Assembly: GCF_026163685.1 (NCBI RefSeq)
Contig: NZ_JAOXSR010000001.1
Location: 806,001-870,000, forward strand
DNA length: 64,000 bases
Direction: 5' to 3'
DNA from: Oerskovia flava
GTDB taxonomy: Bacteria; Actinomycetota; Actinomycetes; Actinomycetales; Cellulomonadaceae
Shown here: positions 8,756 to 17,435 of the stretch, piece by piece
Layout of the letters: every line of letters starts with the position of its first letter
Numbering within the stretch: position 1 is the first letter of the stretch
Position numbers and translations under genes: made by a program
The notes under the pieces: generated by a model
What the model saw: only the letters and a program-made list of their open reading frames with translations
Database searches by the model: none
Told to the model about the DNA's origin: nothing

Positions 8756-9454
8756 TCACTGCTCCGGCGAGGCCGGACGGCGCAGCATCCCGTGCACACC
8801 GCGCCAGGCGAGCGCCGGCACGAGGCGGGTGACGTCCTCCTCGCTGACCGCACCGTCCTCGCGGAACCGCTCGGCGGCGGCGGTGCGAGCCATCGCCGTG
8901 CACGTTCGGGCCACGAGTAGCGCCTCGTGCGGAGCGAGCCCGGTCAGTCGCACCAGCACCTCGGCGAAGGTCCGCGCGTTGACGGCGTCGGGCTCCAGCA
9001 CCCGGGCGCGCACCGCGGCGTCGTGCATGACGTCCGACTCGAAGAGGAGGGTCGACGCCCGCCCCGCGGCCTGGGCGTACCGCACGTACGCCCGCACGAC
9101 CCCCTCGATGACGGCGAGACCGTCGACGGCGAGAGCGTCCGGATCACTCGGTGCGGTCCCGGGGGCCGGCTCGAGGAACGGTTCGAGCGTCGCGCGGACC
9201 GTGCTCACCAGGTGCTCGGCCTGGAGGTCCACCAGTGCGAGGTACAGGTCGAGCTTCGAGGGGAAGTGGCGGTAGAGGACGGGTTTGCTCACCCCGGCAC
9301 GGTCCGCGATGTCGTCCATCGAGATGTGGTGGAAGCCCTGCTCGGCGAACAGCTCCTCCGCGAGCCGCAGGACCTGGGCCCGCCGCTGGGACCGTGGCAT
9401 CCGGACGCGCGGCCCGGCGGACACCGGGGCCGCGCGGCGCGAGGAGCCCGTCAT
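8756..9454 (-). CDS. TetR/AcrR family transcriptional regulator
   Basis: The 232-residue protein has an N-terminal TetR helix-turn-helix at about residues 20-68. The readable elements are RRAQVLRLAEELFAEQGF, MDDIADRAGVSKPVLYRHF and PSKLDLYLALVD. The C-terminal two thirds form a helical ligand-binding and dimer domain of the Rv3208 type. The ligand and target genes are unknown. No transporter is adjacent, so it may control itself and DUF3107. TATCCT six bases before the ATG suggests a leaderless mRNA. It diverges from the DUF3152 gene, and the 65-base gap must carry both promoters and any operator. Confidence 0.88.
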   Translation of the reverse strand: MTGSSRRAAPVSAGPRVRMPRSQRRAQVLRLAEELFAEQGFHHISMDDIADRAGVSKPVLYRHFPSKLDLYLALVDLQAEHLVSTVRATLEPFLEPAPGTAPSDPDALAVDGLAVIEGVVRAYVRYAQAAGRASTLLFESDVMHDAAVRARVLEPDAVNARTFAEVLVRLTGLAPHEALLVARTCTAMARTAAAERFREDGAVSEEDVTRLVPALAWRGVHGMLRRPASPEQ

Positions 9455-9460
9455 GGCCCG

Positions 9461-9466
9461 AGGATA
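9461..9466 (-). promoter_or_regulatory. Leaderless -10 element TATCCT for the TetR gene
   Basis: On the minus strand TATCCT is separated from the ATG at 9454 by exactly six bases, with no ribosome-binding site. This supports the chosen start. Confidence 0.6.
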
Positions 9467-9507
9467 GGCGATCGGGGGGCGGGCCCCGCGCGGGTGCCCA
9501 AAAGTGC

Positions 9508-9513
9508 GATCAT
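9508..9513 (+). promoter_or_regulatory. Weak leaderless -10 element GATCAT for the DUF3152 gene
   Basis: GATCAT lies six bases before the GTG at 9520. It keeps the A2 and T6 of a -10 hexamer but lacks the first T, so the call is weaker than for its neighbours. Confidence 0.35.
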
Positions 9514-9519
9514 GTGTCC

Positions 9520-10563
9520 GTGACGGACTCAGGGAACCTGCCAGAGCCCGCGAGGACGGTGCCGAGCGGGATGCCGAGCCGCCGCGAGGTGCGCGCGCAG
9601 TCCCACGCGAAGGCCCGTGCGCAGCGCCCCCGCCGCCCGGTCCTGCGGTCCGGTCCTGCGGTGCTGGCCCTCGTGGTCGGCCTCGGGGCCGGTGTCGGCG
9701 CGGGCGTCGCGGTCGGCGACGACATCGTCCCGCACCGTGTCGCACCACCGGGCGCCCAGGAGCCCGCGGCTCCGCAGTCACGGTCGGTCGTGCCCGAGAC
9801 GACCGGGCCGGTGCCCGCCGCGGGTCCAGCGCCCGAGGGCGGCACGGCAGCCGTCGAGCGGACGGAGGAGGCTCCCAGTCGGTCGCTGCGGGAGCCCGAC
9901 GTGACGACGCCGGACTCACTCGTCCCGGTCGTGGTCCCGACGGCGCCGGAGGTCCCCGACCTCGTCCTGGAACCTGAGCCGGTCGAGCCGGTCGAGCCGG
10001 CCGTGGACCCCCTGTCCGGTCTGACCGGGGACGACGTGGAGGTCGTGCCCGCGCTCGACGGCGGGCTCGAGGTCGTCCCCGGGTCCCTCGACGCGCCGGG
10101 ACCGGGCACCGTCCGGACGGTGCAGGTCGAGGTGGAGACGGGACTGCCGGTGGACGGTGCGGTCTTCGCCGACGCCGTGCTCGCGACGCTCAACGACCCC
10201 CGGGGGTGGGGACCGAGCGAGGGTGTGACCTTCGAGCGCACCGACACCGACGCCGAGCTGCGGGTCGTGCTCGCGAGCCCGGCGACGACGGACGCGCTCT
10301 GCGCTCCGCTCGACACGGGCGGCAAGTACTCCTGCGCCAACGCGGGGGCTGCGGTGCTGAACTTCGACCGGTGGGTCAACGGGGCACCCGACTTCGGGGA
10401 CGACCGGGAGACCTACCGGCACTACCTCGTCAACCACGAGGTGGGGCACCTCCTGGGGCACGGTCACGTGGACTGCCCCGCGGAGGGCGACCTCGCGCCG
10501 GTCATGGTGCAGCAGTCGATGTCCACGCAGGGCTGCGAGCCGAACGGCTGGCCCAACCCGTAG
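9520..10563 (+). CDS. DUF3152 membrane-anchored protein with metzincin-like zinc motif
   Basis: The 347-residue product has a basic cytoplasmic N-terminus, one hydrophobic segment near residues 45-65 (VLALVVGLGAGVGAGVAVG) and a long Pro/Glu-rich linker. Its C-terminal DUF3152 domain spans roughly residues 175-345. That domain ends with HEVGHLLGHGH, an exact HExxHxxGxxH zinc-binding pattern, then MVQQSMS, which could be a Met-turn. Three cysteines (LCAPL, YSCAN, VDCP) and a fourth (QGCEP) may form disulfides outside the cell. Family members are annotated as unknown function. A secreted metallopeptidase is inferred from the motif. The GTG at 9514 is an alternative start. Confidence 0.82.
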   Translation: MTDSGNLPEPARTVPSGMPSRREVRAQSHAKARAQRPRRPVLRSGPAVLALVVGLGAGVGAGVAVGDDIVPHRVAPPGAQEPAAPQSRSVVPETTGPVPAAGPAPEGGTAAVERTEEAPSRSLREPDVTTPDSLVPVVVPTAPEVPDLVLEPEPVEPVEPAVDPLSGLTGDDVEVVPALDGGLEVVPGSLDAPGPGTVRTVQVEVETGLPVDGAVFADAVLATLNDPRGWGPSEGVTFERTDTDAELRVVLASPATTDALCAPLDTGGKYSCANAGAAVLNFDRWVNGAPDFGDDRETYRHYLVNHEVGHLLGHGHVDCPAEGDLAPVMVQQSMSTQGCEPNGWPNP

Positions 10564-10606
10564 CTCGTGTCGCTGGCTCGTGTCGCTGGCTCGTGTCACT
10601 GGCTCA
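10564..10606 (+). repeat. 13-bp tandem repeat, about 3.3 copies
   Basis: CTCGTGTCGCTGG is repeated at 10564 and 10577, with a one-base variant at 10590 and a partial copy from 10603. Because 13 is not a multiple of three, each copy offers a GTG in a different frame just before adnA. The repeat starts immediately after the DUF3152 stop. Confidence 0.9.
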
Positions 10607-10621
10607 TGGTGGGATCTGTCC

Positions 10622-13600
10622 GTGCAGCAGACCACCACCCCCTGGGCCCCTCGCCTCGTCCTGCCGGCCGAGCGCGGCGCGGCGACGGTCGAGCTGGACG
10701 ACGCCCAGGCGGGCGCTGTCGAGGCGGGGGCCCACGGCCGTTCGACGCTGGTCGTCGGGGCGCCCGGGACGGGCAAGACACTTGTGGGTCTCGAGATCGC
10801 CGGCCGGGCCCTGGCCGCCGGCACCGCGCCGGAGCGGGTCCTCGTCCTCGCGGCGTCGCGCCGCGCGGCGGCCGAGCTGCGTGATCGTCTCGCCGCGCGC
10901 GCGGACCGCACGGTCAGCGCACCGATGGTCCGGACCGCCGCCTCCGCCGCGTTCCTCGTGCTCCGGGAGCGCGCGAGCGCGCTCGGCGAGCCGGCACCGA
11001 CCCTCATCTCCGGCCCCGAGCAGGACCTGGTGCTCGCCGAGCTCCTCGCCGGGCACCTCGACGGTGACGGGGTTCCGCTGCGGCTGCCGCCGGGCCTGCC
11101 CGAGGAGGTGCTCGGTCTGCGCGGCCTGCGCCAGGAGCTGCGGGACCTGCTGATGCGGGCCGCTGAGCGTGGCCTCGCCCCACCGGACCTGGCGGGCCTC
11201 GGCGAGCGGTACGACCGTCCCGAGTGGGTCACCGCAGCCCAGGTCTACCAGGAGTACCTCGACGTCACGGCCCTCGGGACGGCGACACCGGACCTCGGCT
11301 CGCGCTTCGACCCTGCGGTGGTCGTCGACGAGGCGGCGGCGGCGCTGCGCGCCTGGGAGGACGAGGTCCCCGAGGTGCCTCGGCCGCGGTGGGACCTCGT
11401 GGTGGTCGACGACTACCAGGAGGCGACCGTCGCCACGGCCCGCCTCCTGGAGGCGCTGCACGACGACGGTGCGCGCGTCGTGCTGCTCGCCGACCCGGAC
11501 TCCGCGGTCCAGGCGTTCCGTGGGGCGAGCCCCGGCCTGGTGGGACGGGCGAGCGTCGAGCGCCGTCCGGGGGGCGCCGGCGCGGGGGAGCTCGGCGCGG
11601 CGGTCCACGTGCTCGGCACGGCCTGGCGCCAGGACGTCGCGCTGCGAGCCGTCACGCGGACGGTGACCTCGCAGGTCGGCACGGTCGCCGGGGCCGTGCA
11701 TCGCGGTGCCGAGGCGGTGCTCCGCGGTACTGAGGCGGAGGGCGGGGCCGAGGCGGAGGGTGAGCCCGGCGCCGCGGGCCCCGAGGTCGCGCCGCGCGGA
11801 GCTCGTGTCGCGATCCTGCCCAGCGCGGCGCAGGAGGCGGCCTACGTCGCCCGCGAGCTGCGGGCCGAGCACCTCCTGCACGCCACCCCGTGGAGCCGGA
11901 TGGCCGTGATCACCCGCACCGGGACCCAGCTCGCCGCGCTGCGCCGGGCGCTCGTCGCGTCGTCGGTGCCGGTGGGCATCCTCGGGTCCGACGTGCCCCT
12001 GCGGGACGAGCCTGCCGTGCACCCGCTCCTGGCGGCGATGCAGGTCGCCCTGGCGGGGGAGCGCGCTGCCGACGAGCTGGCACCGGAGACCGCCGCCGGG
12101 TTGCTCACGTCGCCGCTCGGCGGCCTCGACGTCGTCGCGCTGCGCCGGCTGCGGCGTGCGCTGCGCGCCGAGGAGCTCTCGGGCGGCGGCGGGCGCACGT
12201 CGGACGCGCTCCTCGTGGAGGTCGTCCTCGACGAGGCTCGGGCACAGACGTTGCCGCCGACGGTGCGACGCGGGGTCGTCGCCCTGGCTCGGGTGCTCGA
12301 CGCCGGGCGCGCCGCTGCCGCCGTTCCCGGGGCGAGCGCGCAGACCGTGCTGTGGGCCCTGTGGTCCGCGACCGGCCTCGCCGAGCGGTGGCGGTCCGCG
12401 GCGCTGGACGGCGGTGCAACCGGTGCCCGGGCGGACCGCGACCTCGACGCGGTGCTCGCGCTCTTCCGCGCGGCCGAGACGTTCGTCGACCGGATGCCCG
12501 GGGCACCGCCGTCGGCGTTCGTGGAGTACCTGCGCTCGCAGGACCTTCCGGCCGACTCGCTCGCGGCCACGGCCTCGGGTGCCGACGCGGTCGCGGCCCT
12601 CACACCGGCGGGTGCGGCGGGCCGCGAGTGGGACGTGGTCGTCGTCGCCGGCGTGCAGGACGGCGTGTGGCCGGACCTGCGGCTGCGAGACTCGCTCCTC
12701 GGCTCGCAGGCTCTCGTCGAGCTGCTCGCCGGCAGGTCCGACGATGCCCACGGACTGGGCCCCGACGCGCGCAAGGCCGTGCTCGCCGACGAGCTGCGGT
12801 CGTTCGCCGTCGCGACCTCCCGGGCGGCCCGGCGGCTGCTCGTCACGGCGGTCTCGGACGTCGAGGAGGTTCCGTCACCGTTCGTCGACCTCGTGGAACC
12901 GCCACCCGGACCTGACGAGAGCCCTGACGGCGGACCGGAGGACGGGCCGGACGGTGGGCCCGGAGCCGGCGGGCCGGAGAGTGCCGGGAACCCCGCGGAC
13001 CCGCGTCGCGTCACGGTCGGTGAGCCGCTGGACCTGCGGGGGCTGGTGGCGGCCGCACGCAGCATTCTCGTCGAGGACGCGATGGTCGAGCGTGCCGACG
13101 CGAGCGGTGCGGCCGACCTGCTCGCCGGGCTCGCGCAGGCGGGCGTCGGCGAGGCGGACCCGGACACCTGGTACGGCGTGAGCGACGTGTCGAGCTCCGA
13201 CCCGCTGTGGGGTCCGCAGGACACGGTCGGCGTCTCCCCGTCGAAGGTCGAGTCGGTGAGCACCTGCGCGTTGCGCTGGGCGCTCGAGAGCGCGGGCGGC
13301 ACGGCGCCCGACGCGACCGCGCAGACGCTGGGCAACCTCATCCACTCGATCGCCCAGGACGCGCCCGACGGTGGCCACGCCGAGCTCAAGGCCGAGCTCG
13401 CGCGGCGCTGGCCGGAGCTCGCGCTCAAGCCCGGCTGGCCGGCGACGCAGACGCGCCGACGCGCCGAGGGGATGATCGAGCGGCTCGCCGGGTACGTGCA
13501 GGACAGCGGGGAGGCGCTCCTCGTCGAGGCGCCGTTCGAGGTGAAGATCGGGCGCGCGGTCCTGCGCGGGGTCGTCGACCGGGTCGAGGACGCGGGCGAG

Positions 13601-13969
13601 GGCGCGGTCGTGGTCGCCGACCTCAAGACCGGCCGCTCCAAGCCGTCGGTCACCGAGACGCTCACGAACCCTCAGCTCGGGGCGTACCAGCTCGCCGTCG
13701 AGGAGGGCGCCCTCGACGTGCCCGACGGCACCCGGAGCGCCGGCGGTCGGCTCGTGTTCCTCGCGGACGGCGCCAAGGCCGGTCTCCGCACCCAGGGCGT
13801 CCTGGCGCCGGAGCCCGACGGGCGGAGCTGGGCGCGCACGCTCGTCGAGGACGTCGCCGAGACGATGGCCGACTCGGTCTTCGTCGCGCGCGAGAACAAG
13901 CTGTGCACGGTGTGCCCGGTACGGCGGTCGTGCCCCGTGCAGGCCGAGGGACGGCAGGTGGTGGCATGA
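10622..13969 (+). CDS. adnA: AdnA-type helicase-nuclease subunit
   Basis: This 1115-residue protein combines an SF1A (UvrD-like) motor with a C-terminal PD-(D/E)XK nuclease. In mycobacteria AdnA pairs with AdnB to unwind and resect double-strand breaks. Walker A is GAPGTGKT at 46-53 and motif II reads VVDDYQEA rather than the usual DEYQD. The nuclease contains GVVDRVED and VVADLKTGR. Cysteines in STCALRWAL and CTVCPVRRSCP form the pattern of an AddB-like iron-sulfur staple. A Gly/Pro/Asp-rich linker lies near residues 765-800. In-frame GTGs occur upstream in the 13-bp repeat, so the start is uncertain by up to 14 codons. The stop overlaps adnB (ATGA). Confidence 0.9.
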   Translation: MQQTTTPWAPRLVLPAERGAATVELDDAQAGAVEAGAHGRSTLVVGAPGTGKTLVGLEIAGRALAAGTAPERVLVLAASRRAAAELRDRLAARADRTVSAPMVRTAASAAFLVLRERASALGEPAPTLISGPEQDLVLAELLAGHLDGDGVPLRLPPGLPEEVLGLRGLRQELRDLLMRAAERGLAPPDLAGLGERYDRPEWVTAAQVYQEYLDVTALGTATPDLGSRFDPAVVVDEAAAALRAWEDEVPEVPRPRWDLVVVDDYQEATVATARLLEALHDDGARVVLLADPDSAVQAFRGASPGLVGRASVERRPGGAGAGELGAAVHVLGTAWRQDVALRAVTRTVTSQVGTVAGAVHRGAEAVLRGTEAEGGAEAEGEPGAAGPEVAPRGARVAILPSAAQEAAYVARELRAEHLLHATPWSRMAVITRTGTQLAALRRALVASSVPVGILGSDVPLRDEPAVHPLLAAMQVALAGERAADELAPETAAGLLTSPLGGLDVVALRRLRRALRAEELSGGGGRTSDALLVEVVLDEARAQTLPPTVRRGVVALARVLDAGRAAAAVPGASAQTVLWALWSATGLAERWRSAALDGGATGARADRDLDAVLALFRAAETFVDRMPGAPPSAFVEYLRSQDLPADSLAATASGADAVAALTPAGAAGREWDVVVVAGVQDGVWPDLRLRDSLLGSQALVELLAGRSDDAHGLGPDARKAVLADELRSFAVATSRAARRLLVTAVSDVEEVPSPFVDLVEPPPGPDESPDGGPEDGPDGGPGAGGPESAGNPADPRRVTVGEPLDLRGLVAAARSILVEDAMVERADASGAADLLAGLAQAGVGEADPDTWYGVSDVSSSDPLWGPQDTVGVSPSKVESVSTCALRWALESAGGTAPDATAQTLGNLIHSIAQDAPDGGHAELKAELARRWPELALKPGWPATQTRRRAEGMIERLAGYVQDSGEALLVEAPFEVKIGRAVLRGVVDRVEDAGEGAVVVADLKTGRSKPSVTETLTNPQLGAYQLAVEEGALDVPDGTRSAGGRLVFLADGAKAGLRTQGVLAPEPDGRSWARTLVEDVAETMADSVFVARENKLCTVCPVRRSCPVQAEGRQVVA

Positions 13970-16900
13970 GGCAGGAGCATGCGCGCGGTAGCGGCTATGT
14001 GGAGGAGGTCCTCGACCTCGGGTCGGTCATGCCGACCGCGGTGCCAGAGGGGTCACGAGGCGCCACGGGTGCCTACCGGGCCCGTTGGTCGGCCGTCGAG
14101 ATCGCCGAGATGCTGGGGCGCCCCCGTCCCACGGACGAGCAGGTCCGGGTCGTCGAGGCGCCGCTCGAGCCCCTGCTCGTGGTGGCGGGTGCGGGCTCGG
14201 GCAAGACGGAGACGATGGCGGCACGCGTCGTCTGGCTCATCGCCAACGGCCTCGTCGCCCCGGAGTCCGTGCTCGGCCTGACGTTCACCCGCAAGGCCGC
14301 GGGCGAGCTCGCCGAGCGGGTCCGGTCCCGCCTGGTCCAGCTCGCGCGTGCGCAGGGCAGGCCGTCGAGCGGGCTGCAGCTGCTCGACCGGCCCGCGATC
14401 TCGACGTACAACTCCTACGCCGCGTCGCTCGTGCGGGACCACGCCCTGCGCCTCGGCGTCGAGCCCGGCGCGAGGCTGCTGAGCGAGGCGAGCCAGTGGC
14501 AGCTCGCGGCCGAGGTCGTCGAGACCTGGGCGGACGACCTCGGCACGGACGCGGCGTTCTCCACCGTCGTGGGTGCGGTCCTCGAGCTGTCCGGTGCGCT
14601 CAGCGACCACCTCCTCGACCCGCGCGAGGCGCGTGCGCGGCTCGGGGAGATGATCGAGCAGATCGCCGCGACACCGTTCGGCGGCAAGCGCACCGAGCAC
14701 CTGGCAGAGGTCCGCAAGCTCCTCGGGTCGCTCGGTGAGCGGCACCGCCTGCTGGACGTCGTCGAGACGTACCGCGCGCGCAAGCGGGCTGCGGACAGCC
14801 TCGACTTCGGCGACCAGGTGGCGATCGCGGCACGTCTGGCGACCGAGGTCCCGGCAGTGGGCAGGGCAGAGCGCTCGCGGTACGCCGTCGTCCTGCTGGA
14901 CGAGTACCAGGACACGTCGACCGCGCAGGTCGAGCTGCTGAGCGCCCTCTTCGGCGGCGGGCACCCGGTCACGGCGGTCGGTGACCCGAACCAGTCCATC
15001 TACGGCTGGCGCGGCGCGAGCGCGTCCGGGCTCGCCCGGTTCCCGGAGCGCTTCGTGCGGTCCGACGGCGCGCGGGCCGGGGTCCGGTACCTCAGCACCT
15101 CCTGGCGGAACGACGTCCGGGTGCTCGAGGCGGCGAACGTCACGGCGCGCCCCTTGCGGGAGGGGTCGGCACGGGTCGAGGTCCCGCCGCTCGACGTGCG
15201 CCCGGGCGCGGGGCCCGGGGCGGTGCACGGCGTCTACGCCGCGACGCTCGAGGAGGAGGCGGCGGCCGTCGCGGACTTCGTCGCCGCGCGCTGGCGACCC
15301 CGCACCGCGTCCCAGGACCGCGTCACCGCCGCCGTGCTGTGCCGTGCGCGGTCGCAGTTCCTCGCCATGGAGGTCGCGCTGCGCGGCCGGGGTCTGCCGG
15401 TCGAGGTCGTCGGCCTCGGCGGTCTGCTCTCGACACCTGAGGTCGTGGACCTCGTCGCGCTGCTCGAGGCCGCGCACGACCCGTCGCGCGGGGACTCCCT
15501 CATGCGTATCCTCACCGGGCCGCGGCTCAACCTCGGCGCGGCCGACCTGCACGCCCTGGCGAGCCGGGCCGCCGACCTCGCCGCCCGGGACCGGCCCGAG
15601 CGCGGCCGGGGACCGCGGGAGGCCGCGGCGCCCGACCCGGCGGTGGGGGAGCCCGAGACCGGGGACGCGCCGGTCGTGGAGGGAGACGTCGTCGACCACC
15701 GGTCGATCGTCGACGCGCTGGACGACCTGCCGCCGGCAGGCCGCGCGACGCGCGACGGCCGCACGCTCACCCCGGCCGCGCACACCCGCCTCACGGCGCT
15801 CTCTCGGGTGCTGCGCGACCTGCGCGGGCAGACGTACCTCTCGCTGCCCGAGCTCGTGGTCCAGGCCGAGCGAGCTCTCGGCCTCGACATCGAAGTCTCG
15901 GCCGTCGCGACGCTCGACCGGCTCCTCGACGGTCCGACCGTCGGCTCCGGCGACCGGGGCCGAGCGCACCTGGACGCGTTCCGCGACGTCGCGGCGACGT
16001 TCGCGCAGTCCGCCGACGCCCCGACGCTCGGGGCGTTCCTCGCCTGGCTCGCGACCGCCGGGTCGCAGGAGCGAGGCCTGGAGCTGCCGGTCCACGAGCC
16101 CGACCCGGACGCGGTGCAGATCATCACGGTGCACGCCGCCAAGGGCCTCGAGTGGGACGTCGTCGCGGTGCCCGGCATGGTGGACGGGGTGTTCCCCGGG
16201 ACGGCCGTCGGCGAGAACGGTCCGACGAGCTCGGGCTGGCTGACCGGGCTCGGCACGCTGCCCTACCCGCTGCGGGGGGACGCCGACGACCTGCCCGAGC
16301 TCCTGTACCGCGCCGCGCAGGACAGCAAGGACCTCGACGAGCGCCGCAAGGAGTTCCGCCGCGCGTGTGGCGAGCACCAGGTCGACGAGGAGCGCCGGCT
16401 CGCGTACGTCGCGTTCACCCGGGCTCGCTCCGAGCTCCTGCTCGCCGGGTCGTGGTGGCGTGACGCAACCACGCCGCGCGCGCCGTCCCCGTTCCTGCGC
16501 GAGCTCGTCGTGGCGGGCCTGCTCGACGACGCGGACTGGGCCGGTGCACCGGACAAGGACGGGGGCAACCCCCGGGAGGCCCTCGCGGCCGAGGTCACCT
16601 GGCCCGTGGAAGCACGGGGCGCCCCCGAGACGGCGCGCGACGTGCTCGGTGCGGCGGCCGAGCGGGTACGGCGGGCGGTGCGTGACCACGCCGGGTTCGA
16701 CGACCAGGAACCCCGGGAAGCCGCCGTGCTGCAGGACGCGCACGGCACGGACCTGCACGCACTGGCGCAGGTCCTCCTCGCGGAGCGCTCCCGGCGTGCG
16801 CGCCGAGGAGGGGAGATCGCGTTCCCCGCCCACGTGTCGGCGTCGGGCATGGTGCGGCTCGCCGCAGACCGGGACGCGTTCGCGCTGCACCTGCGCCGTC

Positions 16901-17430
16901 CCGTCCCGAGCCAGCCCACCGCGCACGCCCGCCGCGGCACGCAGTTCCACCTGTGGGCGGAGCGCTACTTCCGCGCCGCGTCCCTCCTCGACGTCGAGGA
17001 CCTGACCGGCGCCGAGGACGACGACCTGCCGGCGGACGTCGACCTCGACGTCCTGCAGGCGACGTTCCTGGCGTCCGAGTGGGCGGCGATGACCCCGATC
17101 GCGGTCGAGGTCGACATCGAGACGCCTGTCGCCGGCGTGATGTTCCGGTCCCGGATGGACGCCGTGTTCCCCGAGCTCCCCGAGCACGCGGGCGGGGCGA
17201 GCGACGCGGTGGTCGTCGTGGACTGGAAGACCGGCAGGGCGCCGACCGACCCGGAGGCCCGGCGGACGCGAGAGGTCCAGCTCGCCGTCTACCGCCTCGC
17301 GTGGTCGCGGTGGTCAGGCTTGCCGCTGGAGAAGGTGAACGCGGCGTTCTACTACGTCTCGTCCGACGAGACCGTCCGCCCGGACAGGCTGCTCGACGCC
17401 GACGAGCTCGCCGCCCTCATCACGGGGTAG
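13966..17430 (+). CDS. adnB: AdnB-type helicase-nuclease subunit
   Basis: This 1154-residue SF1A helicase has Walker A GAGSGKT at 75-81, GLTFTRKAAGEL, the canonical motif II LLDEYQDTS, GDPNQSIYGWRGA, VHAAKGLEWD and VAFTRARSEL. The C-terminal nuclease motif VVVDWKTGR is followed by QLAVYRLAW. It lacks the cysteine staple seen in AdnA. In the mycobacterial complex AdnB supplies the leading motor, and its intact motif II here, against the altered one in AdnA, fits that division. The ATG overlaps the adnA stop by four bases, which ensures stoichiometric translation. The stop lies only five bases from the convergent phosphotransferase gene. Confidence 0.92.
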   Translation: MRQEHARGSGYVEEVLDLGSVMPTAVPEGSRGATGAYRARWSAVEIAEMLGRPRPTDEQVRVVEAPLEPLLVVAGAGSGKTETMAARVVWLIANGLVAPESVLGLTFTRKAAGELAERVRSRLVQLARAQGRPSSGLQLLDRPAISTYNSYAASLVRDHALRLGVEPGARLLSEASQWQLAAEVVETWADDLGTDAAFSTVVGAVLELSGALSDHLLDPREARARLGEMIEQIAATPFGGKRTEHLAEVRKLLGSLGERHRLLDVVETYRARKRAADSLDFGDQVAIAARLATEVPAVGRAERSRYAVVLLDEYQDTSTAQVELLSALFGGGHPVTAVGDPNQSIYGWRGASASGLARFPERFVRSDGARAGVRYLSTSWRNDVRVLEAANVTARPLREGSARVEVPPLDVRPGAGPGAVHGVYAATLEEEAAAVADFVAARWRPRTASQDRVTAAVLCRARSQFLAMEVALRGRGLPVEVVGLGGLLSTPEVVDLVALLEAAHDPSRGDSLMRILTGPRLNLGAADLHALASRAADLAARDRPERGRGPREAAAPDPAVGEPETGDAPVVEGDVVDHRSIVDALDDLPPAGRATRDGRTLTPAAHTRLTALSRVLRDLRGQTYLSLPELVVQAERALGLDIEVSAVATLDRLLDGPTVGSGDRGRAHLDAFRDVAATFAQSADAPTLGAFLAWLATAGSQERGLELPVHEPDPDAVQIITVHAAKGLEWDVVAVPGMVDGVFPGTAVGENGPTSSGWLTGLGTLPYPLRGDADDLPELLYRAAQDSKDLDERRKEFRRACGEHQVDEERRLAYVAFTRARSELLLAGSWWRDATTPRAPSPFLRELVVAGLLDDADWAGAPDKDGGNPREALAAEVTWPVEARGAPETARDVLGAAAERVRRAVRDHAGFDDQEPREAAVLQDAHGTDLHALAQVLLAERSRRARRGGEIAFPAHVSASGMVRLAADRDAFALHLRRPVPSQPTAHARRGTQFHLWAERYFRAASLLDVEDLTGAEDDDLPADVDLDVLQATFLASEWAAMTPIAVEVDIETPVAGVMFRSRMDAVFPELPEHAGGASDAVVVVDWKTGRAPTDPEARRTREVQLAVYRLAWSRWSGLPLEKVNAAFYYVSSDETVRPDRLLDADELAALITG

Positions 17431-17435
17431 CGCAC

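Noticed and set aside
10564-10606. Possible start of AdnA within the tandem repeat
   Set aside because: An in-frame GTG at 10580 exists, but the 14 residues it adds include Trp-Trp and come from repeat DNA; the GTG at 10622 was kept as the better, though not certain, start.
10604-12751. A 715-codon minus-strand frame opposite adnA
   Set aside because: Same cause as the other antisense frames; adnA has all helicase motifs.
14053-17187. A 1044-codon minus-strand frame opposite adnB
   Set aside because: It mirrors a clear helicase-nuclease gene codon for codon and contains no recognisable domain.
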